Shown: positions 1-5,662, counted from the stretch's first letter. The stretch is DNA of 6,495 nt from Lachnospiraceae bacterium (GCA_021202575.1 JAJQCU010000212.1:1-6495), one strand, 5' to 3'. A program made the numbers and translations. Notes: generated by a model from the sequence alone, not told the origin.

Positions 1-985
1 GATCATCGTAAAAGATCGGATCAGAAAAGATTTCGGAGACATCTCAGAGCTGGCGCAGGACATCAAAGAGAATGGTCTTATTAATCCACCTGTTGTGATA
101 CCGGAAGAAAATGGAACCTTCACACTTCTGGCGGGAGAACGGCGGATCAGGGCTATGAAACAGCTTGGATATCCACAGGTGGAAGTAAGGACATGGAAAA
201 CGCTGACTGAGGAAGAAAAGCTGAATGTAGAGATTTCAGAGAATGAAGTCAGAAAAGAGTTTTCCAAAGCTGAACGGGTTGAATACGGGCGGCGACTTGA
301 GCGGATTGAACGGGAGAAGGCAAAAGAGCGACAGGGAACACGGACAGATTTAACTTCTGAGAAAATTTTCCCAGAGGTCACTCGACCAAATGATGTTGTC
401 GCCGAAAAACTTGGTATAGGTTCCGGCAAGCAGTATGAACACGAAAAAGCCATTGTAGACAACCGCGATCTTATCTCCGCTGAAGACTTCGCAAATTGGG
501 ACGAAGGCAAGCTTTCCACCAACAAAGTGTATCAGCAGATCAAAGCCGAACTCAATCGCCAGAAAGCCGAAAACGAACGGCTACGCAACCGACCACCAGA
601 AACAAAAACGGTTGTCAGAGAAGTACAAGTTGTTCCAGATGATTATGAGAGTGCGAAACGCGAAGCAAGGCAGTTAAACACCGAGTATCACCGTATGGCT
701 GAGAAATGGCAAAAAGCGGATGCAGAACGGCAAGCACTTTTGAAGGAAAAGGAGTCAGCACAAAATCAGGAAACAGAACATTTGAGAACAACTGCCCTTG
801 CCTTTAATGCTGGAATTGCAAATTTTATTGAGCGGTACGGCGGCTATGTTTGGTTGACTGAGCATGTTGATGAAATACCAGACAGAGAAAGAAATGGTTT
901 TATTAGTGGACTTAATGCTTTAGAAGCATGGGTTTATCAGATGCAGGAAAATATTACAAAGCCAAAGAGAAAGGAGCTTTTATGA
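1..985 (+). CDS. ParB N-terminal-domain (ParB/Spo0J-like) phage protein, 5'-truncated
   Basis: The reading frame is open from base 2, so the gene begins outside the window and 327 residues are visible. A GTG at 95 lies inside the conserved ParB domain and is not the start. The first ~60 visible residues fit a ParB N-terminal domain: an 'ELAQDIKENGLINPPVV' segment followed by the CTP/phosphate-binding-type motif GERRIR (visible residues 45-50). A likely DNA-binding helical region follows around VVAEKLGIGSGKQYEHEKAI (132-151). A long charged helical stretch (about 176-257) looks like coiled coil, and a C-terminal helical domain follows. Family knowledge: such proteins occur in phages and integrative elements as DNA-binding, sometimes regulatory or partition-related proteins. 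No ParA gene is visible, so a partition role is not shown. The stop overlaps the next start (ATGA, 982-985), suggesting translational coupling. Confidence 0.85.
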   Translation, partial: IIVKDRIRKDFGDISELAQDIKENGLINPPVVIPEENGTFTLLAGERRIRAMKQLGYPQVEVRTWKTLTEEEKLNVEISENEVRKEFSKAERVEYGRRLERIEREKAKERQGTRTDLTSEKIFPEVTRPNDVVAEKLGIGSGKQYEHEKAIVDNRDLISAEDFANWDEGKLSTNKVYQQIKAELNRQKAENERLRNRPPETKTVVREVQVVPDDYESAKREARQLNTEYHRMAEKWQKADAERQALLKEKESAQNQETEHLRTTALAFNAGIANFIERYGGYVWLTEHVDEIPDRERNGFISGLNALEAWVYQMQENITKPKRKELL

Positions 986-1518
986 TTGAAACAAGAGAAA
1001 ATTACAGTATGCAGGATTTAATCAACCTTATGGGGCAGAATGCAGAAACTGTAAACGGATTAGCCAATACTGTAGGAGATTTACAGAAAGATGTAAGACT
1101 TATGTCCGTCAAAATGAACTCAGTTGAAGATTCTGTAACTGTAATTAAACAGGAAATCACTGACATCAAAGAGAATGAAGAAATCAATTTTTCTCAGCAG
1201 CAGAACATCAGAAGCGCCGTCAATACGAGGGTTTATTCCCTTCTCAACATTCCGCGCAGACGCGATGACAGAACCATGAGCGACAGAGTAAATATCCAGA
1301 AATATGTCAGCCTGTTCTGCCGGCGTTGTTATACGGAGACTCAGAGAAAAGGACATCTCGGTGATCCGTACAGAACCACACCGAAGAAAAACTATGACAT
1401 GGCTATGCATGACATTGAAGCATGGTATCCGTCAAATGGGGTTGACGGGTTAAGGAAAGAGGCTGATGAAAACGCTCTTGCCAGAAAAATCGCAGAAGAA
1501 CAGGGGTATATAAATTGA
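982..1518 (+). CDS. ORF6C-domain phage protein with N-terminal coiled coil
   Basis: The protein is 178 aa. The start at 982 is chosen because AAGGAG (971-976) sits 5 nt upstream and ATGA overlaps the preceding stop. An upstream in-frame extension to 928 would lie wholly inside the preceding gene. Residues about 20-66 are heptad-like (repeated L/V with charged positions), suggesting a coiled coil that multimerises the protein. Residues about 68-150 fit the ORF6C domain: an 'FSQQQNIRSAVNTRVYSLL' helix, a middle region with CRRCY, and a closing 'YDMAMHDIEAWYP' helix. ORF6C is a small domain often found at the C-terminus of phage antirepressor or Rha-type regulators, where its biochemical role is poorly defined. 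Here it has no Bro-N or Rha domain, so a regulatory role together with the ParB-like neighbour is only an inference. Confidence 0.85.
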   Translation: MIETRENYSMQDLINLMGQNAETVNGLANTVGDLQKDVRLMSVKMNSVEDSVTVIKQEITDIKENEEINFSQQQNIRSAVNTRVYSLLNIPRRRDDRTMSDRVNIQKYVSLFCRRCYTETQRKGHLGDPYRTTPKKNYDMAMHDIEAWYPSNGVDGLRKEADENALARKIAEEQGYIN

Positions 1519-1532
1519 AATAAGGAAGGACG

Positions 1533-1763
1533 ATGAAGAAGATGGATGAGATTGATTTGAAAATTTTTCCAAATGAGGAATTCTTTCAGAAGATATATTC
1601 AAAATATTTGGAAAATGAGCCAAGTGCTTCAAAAGCAGTAAGAGACAGTTACAAAGGTATGCATAATTATTTTGAAGAATACTTGGTTGCAATACAAGAG
1701 GATATGTTCCGATATGCGTATAAGTGCGGTTATCTGGATGGGAGAAGAGAGGCAATGGGATGA
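1533..1763 (+). CDS. small hypothetical phage protein (76 aa)
   Basis: I do not recognise the family. The gene has a clear Shine-Dalgarno (AAGGAAGG, 1522-1529) just upstream of ATG 1533, and its stop overlaps the next start (ATGA, 1760-1763). The protein is acidic at the N-terminus, predicted helical, and ends with an aromatic, glycine-containing segment FRYAYKCGYLDGRR. A similar 'AGYSAGFSQG' pattern occurs near the end of the downstream broken gene, so the two may be distant relatives; this is a weak resemblance seen by eye. There is no signal peptide or membrane segment. The DNA is among the most AT-rich in the window. Position in the early operon suggests a small host-takeover or accessory role, which is not proven. 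Confidence 0.75.
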   Translation: MKKMDEIDLKIFPNEEFFQKIYSKYLENEPSASKAVRDSYKGMHNYFEEYLVAIQEDMFRYAYKCGYLDGRREAMG

Positions 1764-2065
1764 ATAAAATATACAATACAACCGTGAATGCTGCCTATGG
1801 TGCTTGGCGTGAGCAGGCTTCATATTTCAGACAGAGTGCTGTTGAAAATGAGATTTATAAATAATTCCGTGAGGACATGGTTCAAAGGTTAGGAAAGAAT
1901 GTGTATGAAGATATCTGCGATATGCTTCTCGATCTGGCCTGTGATGCAGAAAAAGCTGGATATAGTGCAGGCTTTAGCCAGGGTATCATGCTTGTGGCAG
2001 GAGCTGCTGGTCAGCAAGGGACGGAAAAAGAACCCCGGAATGGGGGAGACGTGCCCTCTGTTTGA
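1760..2065 (+). pseudogene. small phage gene interrupted by in-frame TAA at codon 35
   Basis: ATG 1760 overlaps the preceding stop and opens a 34-codon frame (MNKIYNTTVNAAYGAWREQA...) that ends at TAA 1862-1864. The same frame then continues without another stop to TGA 2063-2065. The joined product would be about 100 residues with one internal stop, and the second half has a coherent helix plus a 'CDAEKAGYSAGFSQGIMLV' segment. The second half could be read from ATG 1877 (62 aa), but the only purine-rich element (GAGG, 1871-1874) lies 2 nt from that ATG, too close for good initiation. A single base change in codon 35 (for example CAA, AAA or GAA to TAA) would explain this. Alternatives are two tiny separate genes or a sequencing error. 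No function is recognised. Confidence 0.6.
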
Positions 2066-2084
2066 AGTCGGCACACGGACAATA

Positions 2085-2110
2085 CGTTATCTCGGCTCTG
2101 CCGAGTGACG
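2085..2110 (+). other. intergenic RNA hairpin upstream of the 90-aa gene
   Basis: A perfect 6-bp GC-rich inverted repeat, CTCGGC (2091-2096) and GCCGAG (2100-2105), encloses a 3-nt loop. CGT (2085-2087) and ACG (2108-2110) can extend it across a small internal loop. No T-run follows, so it is not a standard intrinsic terminator. It ends just before the ribosome binding site at about 2113-2119 and may affect translation or mark a processing or protection point. An upstream TCGGC (2068-2072) could compete for the same 3' arm. Confidence 0.5.
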
Positions 2111-2128
2111 GGAAAGGAGGCAGTTTAG

Positions 2129-2401
2129 ATGGAGGTATTACTGGAACCGGGAATGAGGGTCGAGCTGAACCCGGATGAAAGAAGAAAGCCGGGTGTGGAA
2201 GACAAACAGAAGATATGCGACCTGCTGTGCGCAGCCCTGCAGGCGACCAGAAAGAATGAGGATATGGTCTCGCTGCATTATGAACTTGATTTACAGGGAG
2301 AATGGGTAACAGCAGTGTATAAGAACAGCTGTTTCAGAAGGATCAACGTCACATGTGACAGCGGGATGGCCATGATCCGGGACATCATAAACAGGGTATG
2401 A
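2129..2401 (+). CDS. hypothetical phage protein (90 aa)
   Basis: The start is supported by AAAGGAGG about 10 nt upstream of ATG 2129. The protein has a charged N-terminus, a short helix with CDLLCAAL, and then a beta-rich second half (LHYELDLQGEWVTAVY...). It closes with 'NVTCDSGMAMIRDIINRV', a pattern I associate with small conserved proteins of Clostridia prophages, although I cannot name a family. There is no membrane segment or recognisable catalytic motif. This is the first gene on the GC-richer side of the composition change near 2066-2128. Its stop (in GTATGAAGGGAGG) is embedded in the ribosome binding region of the HTH gene, so the two are likely translated in step. Confidence 0.8.
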   Translation: MEVLLEPGMRVELNPDERRKPGVEDKQKICDLLCAALQATRKNEDMVSLHYELDLQGEWVTAVYKNSCFRRINVTCDSGMAMIRDIINRV

Positions 2402-2417
2402 AGGGAGGAGCACCGGA

Positions 2418-2870
2418 ATGAAATTCAGCGAGAAACTGAAACGGGCTATGCAGGAATTACAGATCAATCAGGCAAAGGTAGCCAGCCTGACCGGGAAGAG
2501 CAAAGGGTCGATCAGCCAGTATTTGTCTGACCAGCAGATCCCGCCGGAGAAAGTGCAGCGTGACATTGCAGTGTCGCTCGGACTCGCCCCTGATTACTTT
2601 GAACAGGATGAAACGGCGGTCAATATTCTCCCACACATAGAAGTCCGGAATGGTGTCATCCCGCGTCTTCGAGTTACAGACGCCGCAAAGCTGCTTAGAA
2701 TGAACCACACCACTGTGGAAAAGGGATTGCAGCAGGGTGTTTTCCCCTGGGGCTATGGGATCATGACCAGCGTGAACCCGGAAACTGGGAGAAAGAACTG
2801 GACATATTTTATCAATGCAAACCGGTTCGCTGCCATTGAGGGCGTCGGGGACATCGCGAACGGAATATGA
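2418..2870 (+). CDS. two-domain HTH regulator (XRE-like plus C-terminal excisionase-like HTH)
   Basis: The protein is 150 aa, with GGGAGGAG just upstream of ATG 2418. Residues about 1-62 form an XRE/Cro-CI-type domain: LKRAMQELQINQAKVASLTG followed by the recognition-helix region KSKGSISQYLSDQ (27-39). After a linker, residues about 84-118 contain a second putative winged-helix or excisionase-like element (VTDAAKLLRMNHTTVEKGLQ, then VFPWG), ending in a segment with WTYFINANRF. XRE domains bind operator DNA. The protein lacks the C-terminal autocleavage or dimerisation domain of lambda CI, so it is more likely a small early regulator than the main lysogeny repressor. No divergently transcribed partner gene or obvious operator is visible. 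It sits inside the operon, just before a coupled 91-aa gene. Confidence 0.87.
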   Translation: MKFSEKLKRAMQELQINQAKVASLTGKSKGSISQYLSDQQIPPEKVQRDIAVSLGLAPDYFEQDETAVNILPHIEVRNGVIPRLRVTDAAKLLRMNHTTVEKGLQQGVFPWGYGIMTSVNPETGRKNWTYFINANRFAAIEGVGDIANGI

Positions 2871-2881
2871 AAGGAGGGCAC

Positions 2882-3157
2882 ATGAATAAATACGTTATGC
2901 TTCAGGAGCCAAAGCAAAAAGAATATGACACGGCGCCGCAGATCCTGATCATTGACAATTCCACCGCAACCGGCAAAGCCAAGGTAGAGAAGCTGGTCAA
3001 CCAGGGCTACCGATTCGCCGGTACGATTGAGACGGAGCTGTCAGAAAGCAGCGTCCGGTCCGGCATCTGCAGGGACAGGATTGACCGGCTGGAAGCGTAC
3101 CAGTCCCGGATGAGGGAGGCCATGAACATTATTGGTAATACCCTGGAAACCGTATGA
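2882..3157 (+). CDS. hypothetical phage protein (91 aa)
   Basis: ATG 2882 is preferred because AAAGGAGGG (about 2870-2878) lies right before it. An in-frame ATG at 2867 would add only MKGGH, encoded by the ribosome binding site itself. The product begins MNKYVMLQEPKQKEYD, contains a beta/helix segment 'QILIIDNSTATGKAKVEKL' and a glycine-aromatic turn (QGYRFAG), and ends in an amphipathic helix (RIDRLEAYQSRMREAMN). I do not recognise a family. The stop is again embedded in TATGAAAGGAGGGG, coupling this gene to the 45-aa ORF that follows. A small accessory or regulatory phage protein is the best description. Confidence 0.75.
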   Translation: MNKYVMLQEPKQKEYDTAPQILIIDNSTATGKAKVEKLVNQGYRFAGTIETELSESSVRSGICRDRIDRLEAYQSRMREAMNIIGNTLETV

Positions 3158-3169
3158 AAGGAGGGGCGA

Positions 3170-3307
3170 ATGAGTATCGAAGAAATACTGGCACGGATGG
3201 AGAATGTGGGGACAGAATCAAAAGCTGTGCCAGCAGATGGAACAGTAAAAGGAAAGTGCCCTGGCAGTTTGGGAGACTGGTCCGGGGCACAGAAAAATAA
3301 CCATTAG
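3170..3307 (+). CDS. putative 45-aa small protein
   Basis: ATG 3170 follows a strong AAAGGAGGGG. The first ~17 residues (MSIEEILARMENVGTES) look like a normal phage helix. The rest (GTVKGKCPGSLGDWSG...) is low-complexity and less protein-like, and it is written over a strong DNA hairpin at 3256-3290. Other frames read more helix-like just after the AAAA run at about 3222 (KLCQQMEQ then a TAA, or KRKVPWQFGRLVRG), so a frameshift may have scrambled the 3' half. The start is well supported and the downstream half is uncertain. No function is assigned. Confidence 0.5.
   Translation: MSIEEILARMENVGTESKAVPADGTVKGKCPGSLGDWSGAQKNNH
3256..3290 (-). terminator. possible antisense-strand intrinsic terminator or structured hairpin
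   Basis: GTGCCC (3256-3261) pairs with GGGCAC (3285-3290). The stem continues inward through GG/CC, and CAGT (3265-3268) pairs with ACTG (3276-3279), leaving a 2-nt bulge and a 7-nt loop. Read on the minus strand, the hairpin is followed by TTTCCTTTTACTG and preceded by an A/T-rich TTATTTTTCT, the layout of a rho-independent terminator with an interrupted T-tract. On the plus strand no T-run follows, so it should not stop the main operon. No minus-strand gene that it would serve is seen. Confidence 0.35.
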
Positions 3308-3336
3308 TATCTTACAACAGAAAGGAGAAAAACGCA

Positions 3337-3447
3337 ATGGAAACTTTAAGCAACCTGACAATCGAGGAGATCATGAATATGTATGTATACGGTATGACCT
3401 TTGACATCAATGACGGGGCTGTGGTTGGGGCGTATATGTATTACTAG
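3337..3447 (+). CDS. small hypothetical phage protein (36 aa)
   Basis: AAAGGAG (3321-3327) precedes ATG 3337 by 9 nt. The product reads METLSNLTIEEIMNMY and then VYGMTFDINDGAVVGAYMYY. The amphipathic N-terminal helix followed by a 'FDINDGAVVG' beta-turn resembles very small conserved early proteins seen in Firmicutes prophages; the likeness is by eye and no function is known. The gene sits between two genes with strong ribosome binding sites, which supports its being translated. There is no membrane segment of convincing length. Confidence 0.6.
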   Translation: METLSNLTIEEIMNMYVYGMTFDINDGAVVGAYMYY

Positions 3448-3466
3448 ATCAAGGAGGGACAATAAT

Positions 3467-3661
3467 ATGAGTTATTTTCATACTTGCCCGGTGTGTGGCG
3501 CCAACCTGGACCCCGGCGAGACGTGCACCTGCCAGGAGAGGGAACATAAGGCATACCAACGGGAAGAGACAAACAGGAAGGAGATTGAGTATGGCTGCAC
3601 TTTACGAGCTGACGGGCCAGTGGAAGGCTTTGCTGGACATGATGGAAGACCCGGATATTGA
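3467..3661 (+). CDS. small four-cysteine (zinc-ribbon-like) protein, 64 aa
   Basis: The start at 3467 follows AAGGAGGG (3451-3458). An in-frame extension upstream to 3401 would overlap the previous gene and lacks a ribosome binding site. Cysteines 7, 10, 20 and 22 (CPVCGANLDPGETCTC) form a CxxC...CxC arrangement typical of a small zinc knuckle or ribbon. A charged helix QEREHKAYQREETNRKEIE follows. The last ~22 residues overlap the Gp157 gene by 71 nt in another frame and look unlike conserved protein (GPVEGFAGHDGRPGY), so the functional part is probably the first ~43 residues. The GGAAGGAG that starts Gp157 lies inside this gene, so translation of the two is likely linked. Small zinc proteins next to recombination genes are common in phages, but the role is unknown. 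Confidence 0.7.
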   Translation: MSYFHTCPVCGANLDPGETCTCQEREHKAYQREETNRKEIEYGCTLRADGPVEGFAGHDGRPGY

Positions 3662-4079
3662 CCAGCAGGCGGTTATGGATACGCTGGAAGGCCTGGATTA
3701 TGAGATTGAGGAGAAAGCGGATTCATACGCAAAGATTATCCGCACATTGGAAGGTGAGGCGGAAGCCTTTAAAACCGAGATGGACCGCATGGCCGCCAAA
3801 AAGAAGAACATCGAGAATAACATTGACAGGATGAAGCGCAGCCTTGAAAACTGCATGGTGGCGACCAACAAGAGGAAGTTTAAAACGGAATTATTCAGCT
3901 TCAATATCCAGAAGAATGCCCCCTCGCTGGACATCCTGGACGAGAAGCTGGTGCCGCGTGAGTTTTATGTCCAGAAGGAGCCGGAGCTGAGCCGGAAGGC
4001 CGCGCTACAGTACATCAAGGATAATGGCCCGCAGGAGTGGGGGACTACACGGCAGACGGAAAGCCTGAGGATCAGATGA
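3591..4079 (+). CDS. Gp157-family siphovirus protein
   Basis: The protein is 162 aa. The start ATG 3591 is set by AGGAAGGAG (about 3575-3583), 7 nt upstream; an upstream in-frame extension to 3495 is only the out-of-frame shadow of the zinc-ribbon gene. The layout matches the siphovirus Gp157 family: an N-terminal segment with LYELTGQWKALLDMMED, a long acidic/basic coiled coil (about 35-90), a 'KFKTELFSFNIQKNAPSLDI' beta region, and the conserved C-terminal tail ending QTESLRIR. Gp157 proteins usually lie beside annealing/SSB recombination genes in Streptococcus, Lactococcus and Clostridia phages. Their exact job is unsettled; a role with the recombination module is an inference from position. 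The stop overlaps the next start (ATGATGG). Confidence 0.9.
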   Translation: MAALYELTGQWKALLDMMEDPDIDQQAVMDTLEGLDYEIEEKADSYAKIIRTLEGEAEAFKTEMDRMAAKKKNIENNIDRMKRSLENCMVATNKRKFKTELFSFNIQKNAPSLDILDEKLVPREFYVQKEPELSRKAALQYIKDNGPQEWGTTRQTESLRIR

Positions 4080-4804
4080 TGGAAAAGATGGGTATTTATA
4101 ACCGGTCACGGGAGGTCCCCAAAGAGGCCCAGCGCCCCATACAGGCCGGGCGCACAAAAGGATTTACGGATATCAACCCCATGTGGCGGATCCAGCGCCT
4201 GACGGAGGAATTCGGCCCCTGCGGCGTTGGCTGGAAGGTTGAGCAGACAGCGCGGTGGACGGAAACAGTTGGGGATGAGGTTGCGGCATTTGTTGAGATC
4301 AACCTGTATGTAAAGGTCGATGGGGAATGGTCAGACCCTATCTTCGGGACTGGCGGTTCCCGCCTGGCCACAAAGGAAAGGTCCGGCGTATATGTTTCGG
4401 ACGAATGCTATAAGATGGCTTTGACTGACGCTATTTCCGTTTCCTGTAAAATGCTTGGGATTGGCGCGGATATTTACTGGGCGGAAGGCCGGACAAAATA
4501 CAGCGCCCTGGCGGAAGAGGAAAACAAGGGGAAAGGAAAGGGTAATAAGGCCGGGACGGCAAAACAGATGGACCCGAACGCCCCGGCACCGGAGGAAATG
4601 CTGATCGCACTATCTTCCGAGGCGGAAAGGACCGGAATGCTGCTGGATAATTATCTTGCAAAAAAGAATATAGACGATATACGCAAGGTTACAGTTGAGC
4701 ATTGCCAGAGGCTGCTGAACGCACTGAAGGACAAACCGACAAAGCAGCAGCCTCCGCCTCCTGCGGATATACCGGATGATTATGAGGGCCTTCCGTTTGT
4801 GTAA
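4076..4804 (+). CDS. Rad52-superfamily single-strand annealing protein (phage recombinase)
   Basis: The protein is 242 aa from ATG 4076 (a second ATG at 4079 is equally possible), with GAGG at 4067-4070. Such proteins bind single-stranded DNA and anneal complementary strands in phage recombination. Conserved-looking blocks are TDINPMWRIQRLTEEFG (31-47), GVGW (50-53), the beta core AAFVEINLYVKVDG (70-83), GTGGS (91-95) and DECYKMALTDAISVSCKMLG with GADIYW (109-135). The last resembles the helical region of the Rad52/Sak fold. A Lys/Gly-rich linker (about 150-165) leads to a helical C-terminal part and a Pro-rich, acidic end, PPPPADIPDDYEGLPFV. That acidic LPF tip resembles the C-terminal tip of SSB. 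The Gp157, SSB and NinB-like neighbours support the call. No partner exonuclease is in the window. Confidence 0.85.
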   Translation: MMEKMGIYNRSREVPKEAQRPIQAGRTKGFTDINPMWRIQRLTEEFGPCGVGWKVEQTARWTETVGDEVAAFVEINLYVKVDGEWSDPIFGTGGSRLATKERSGVYVSDECYKMALTDAISVSCKMLGIGADIYWAEGRTKYSALAEEENKGKGKGNKAGTAKQMDPNAPAPEEMLIALSSEAERTGMLLDNYLAKKNIDDIRKVTVEHCQRLLNALKDKPTKQQPPPPADIPDDYEGLPFV

Positions 4805-4816
4805 GGAGGTGAGGCC

Positions 4817-5383
4817 ATGAGGACAACCGGCATGATTAAGGACATTGCTGTCGATTATAAAACGCGCAAGACTATGGCCAGCTTCCTCCTTGACGCCGCG
4901 CCGGCTGATGTGGAGCAGATGTCAGATAAGGTATTATCTGTTGAACTGAAGCAGTACAGGAAGAAGCGTTCTCTGGACGCAAATTCATATTACTGGGTGC
5001 TGTGCACGAGGGTGGCGGGGGAGCTGGGAAGGTCTATGGCGTCAATACACAATGATATGCTGCGGAAATACGGCCAGATTGAACTGATTGACGGGAAGGC
5101 TGTATATTTGGTCATACCGGATACAGAAACGGCTGCAAACCGCGCAGACGAAGCTGAGACGTACCATATCAAGCCTACCTCTGAGGTCAAGGCTGGGAGG
5201 GACGGGAAAATGTACCGTACATACATGATGTTACGCGGATCCCATGATTACGATACCAAAGAGATGTCAGCCCTGATTGAGGGCGCAATATCTGAGGCAA
5301 AGGAGCTGGGGATTGAGACCCTTACCCCGAACGAATTACAGGAGATGATGGACAGTTATGAGAAGCATTATAGACGGCGCTGA
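4817..5383 (+). CDS. NinB-like phage recombination protein (putative)
   Basis: The protein is 188 aa, starting at ATG 4817 with a full AAGGAGGTGA ribosome binding site from 4803. The N-terminal beta region (IKDIAVDYKTRKTMASFLLD) is followed by the block KKRSLDANSYYW (49-60) and VLCTRVAGELG. This 'Arg-Ser-Leu-x-x-Asn' helix pattern is the one seen in NinB-like proteins of Firmicutes phages. Lambda NinB (Orf) is an ssDNA/SSB-binding recombination mediator. A middle region (GKAVYLVIPDTE) and a C-terminal helix with a charged tail complete it. The NinB assignment is by motif memory and context and is moderate; an unrelated conserved phage protein is possible. The last 26 nt overlap the HNH-like gene. 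Confidence 0.6.
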   Translation: MRTTGMIKDIAVDYKTRKTMASFLLDAAPADVEQMSDKVLSVELKQYRKKRSLDANSYYWVLCTRVAGELGRSMASIHNDMLRKYGQIELIDGKAVYLVIPDTETAANRADEAETYHIKPTSEVKAGRDGKMYRTYMMLRGSHDYDTKEMSALIEGAISEAKELGIETLTPNELQEMMDSYEKHYRRR

Positions 5384-5648
5384 CTGCTGTTACCTGTGCG
5401 GCAGGAACGGCAGCGGGGATCCGCTGGAGGTACACCATATCCTGGGAGGGCCGAACCGGAGGCTGTCTGACGAAGACGGCCTGGTAGTGAAGCTTTGCGG
5501 CGAGCGGTGCCACAGGAACGGAAAGAATGCCGTACACCGCAACCGTGAAACGGACCTGCTGCTGAAGCAGACAGCCCAGAAGGTATGGGAAGAAACATAC
5601 GGCACCCGGGAAGAATTCCGGGCACGGTATGGGAAAAGCTATTTGTAA
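5358..5648 (+). CDS. Cys/His HNH-like (recombination endonuclease-type) protein
   Basis: The protein is 96 aa. ATG 5358 is the first start in this frame, and it overlaps the preceding gene. The nearest purine-rich element (AGGAG, 5340-5344) is about 13 nt away, so initiation probably depends on coupling. Cys11/Cys14 (CYLC), a His-His pair at 26-27 (LEVHHI), Asn33, Cys47 and Cys51-His52 (CGERCHRNG), then His60, form a compact zinc and HNH-type arrangement. HNH/His-Me finger proteins cut DNA using the histidine and a metal ion. Placement between a NinB-like protein and SSB suggests a role with recombination intermediates, like NinG or Ref-type proteins, but cutting is not shown. Homologues in Clostridia prophages have the same compact length, as far as I recall. 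Confidence 0.75.
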   Translation: MRSIIDGADCCYLCGRNGSGDPLEVHHILGGPNRRLSDEDGLVVKLCGERCHRNGKNAVHRNRETDLLLKQTAQKVWEETYGTREEFRARYGKSYL

Positions 5649-5656
5649 GGAGGTGA
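5647..5656 (+). promoter_or_regulatory. Strong ribosome binding site leading to a non-AUG start of ssb
   Basis: AAGGAGGTGA, a near-complete complement of the 16S rRNA 3' end, sits 9 nt (from AGGAGG) before the AUC at 5663 and 27 nt before the first in-frame AUG at 5681. An AUG at 5656 lies only 2 nt from AGGAGG and reads four codons (MTYQ) to UAA 5668-5670, out of frame with ssb. The site position therefore favours initiation at AUC, or at CUU 5660. Confidence 0.65.
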
Positions 5657-5662
5657 TGACTT

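Noticed and set aside
1120..1410. Minus-strand 96-codon frame inside the ORF6C-domain gene
   Set aside because: Shadow of a domain-supported plus-strand gene; no promoter or ribosome binding site is seen.
1488..1514. Possible promoter: TTGCCA with a TATAAA-like box before the 76-aa gene
   Set aside because: Spacing is about 15 nt, shorter than preferred, and the match lies in AT-rich coding DNA where such matches arise by chance.
1862..1864. Stop-codon reassignment as an explanation for the in-frame TAA
   Set aside because: Other genes in the window end normally at TAA, TAG and TGA, and known recoded gut phages reassign TAG or TGA and not TAA.
2062..2088. Possible promoter TTGAAG...TACGTT before the 90-aa gene
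   Set aside because: The -10 match is poor (3 of 6) and spacing is 15 nt; not supportable.
1899..2108. Plus-strand 69-codon frame overlapping the broken gene
   Set aside because: Out of frame with the helix-rich broken gene and without a ribosome binding site; its product shows no protein-like pattern.
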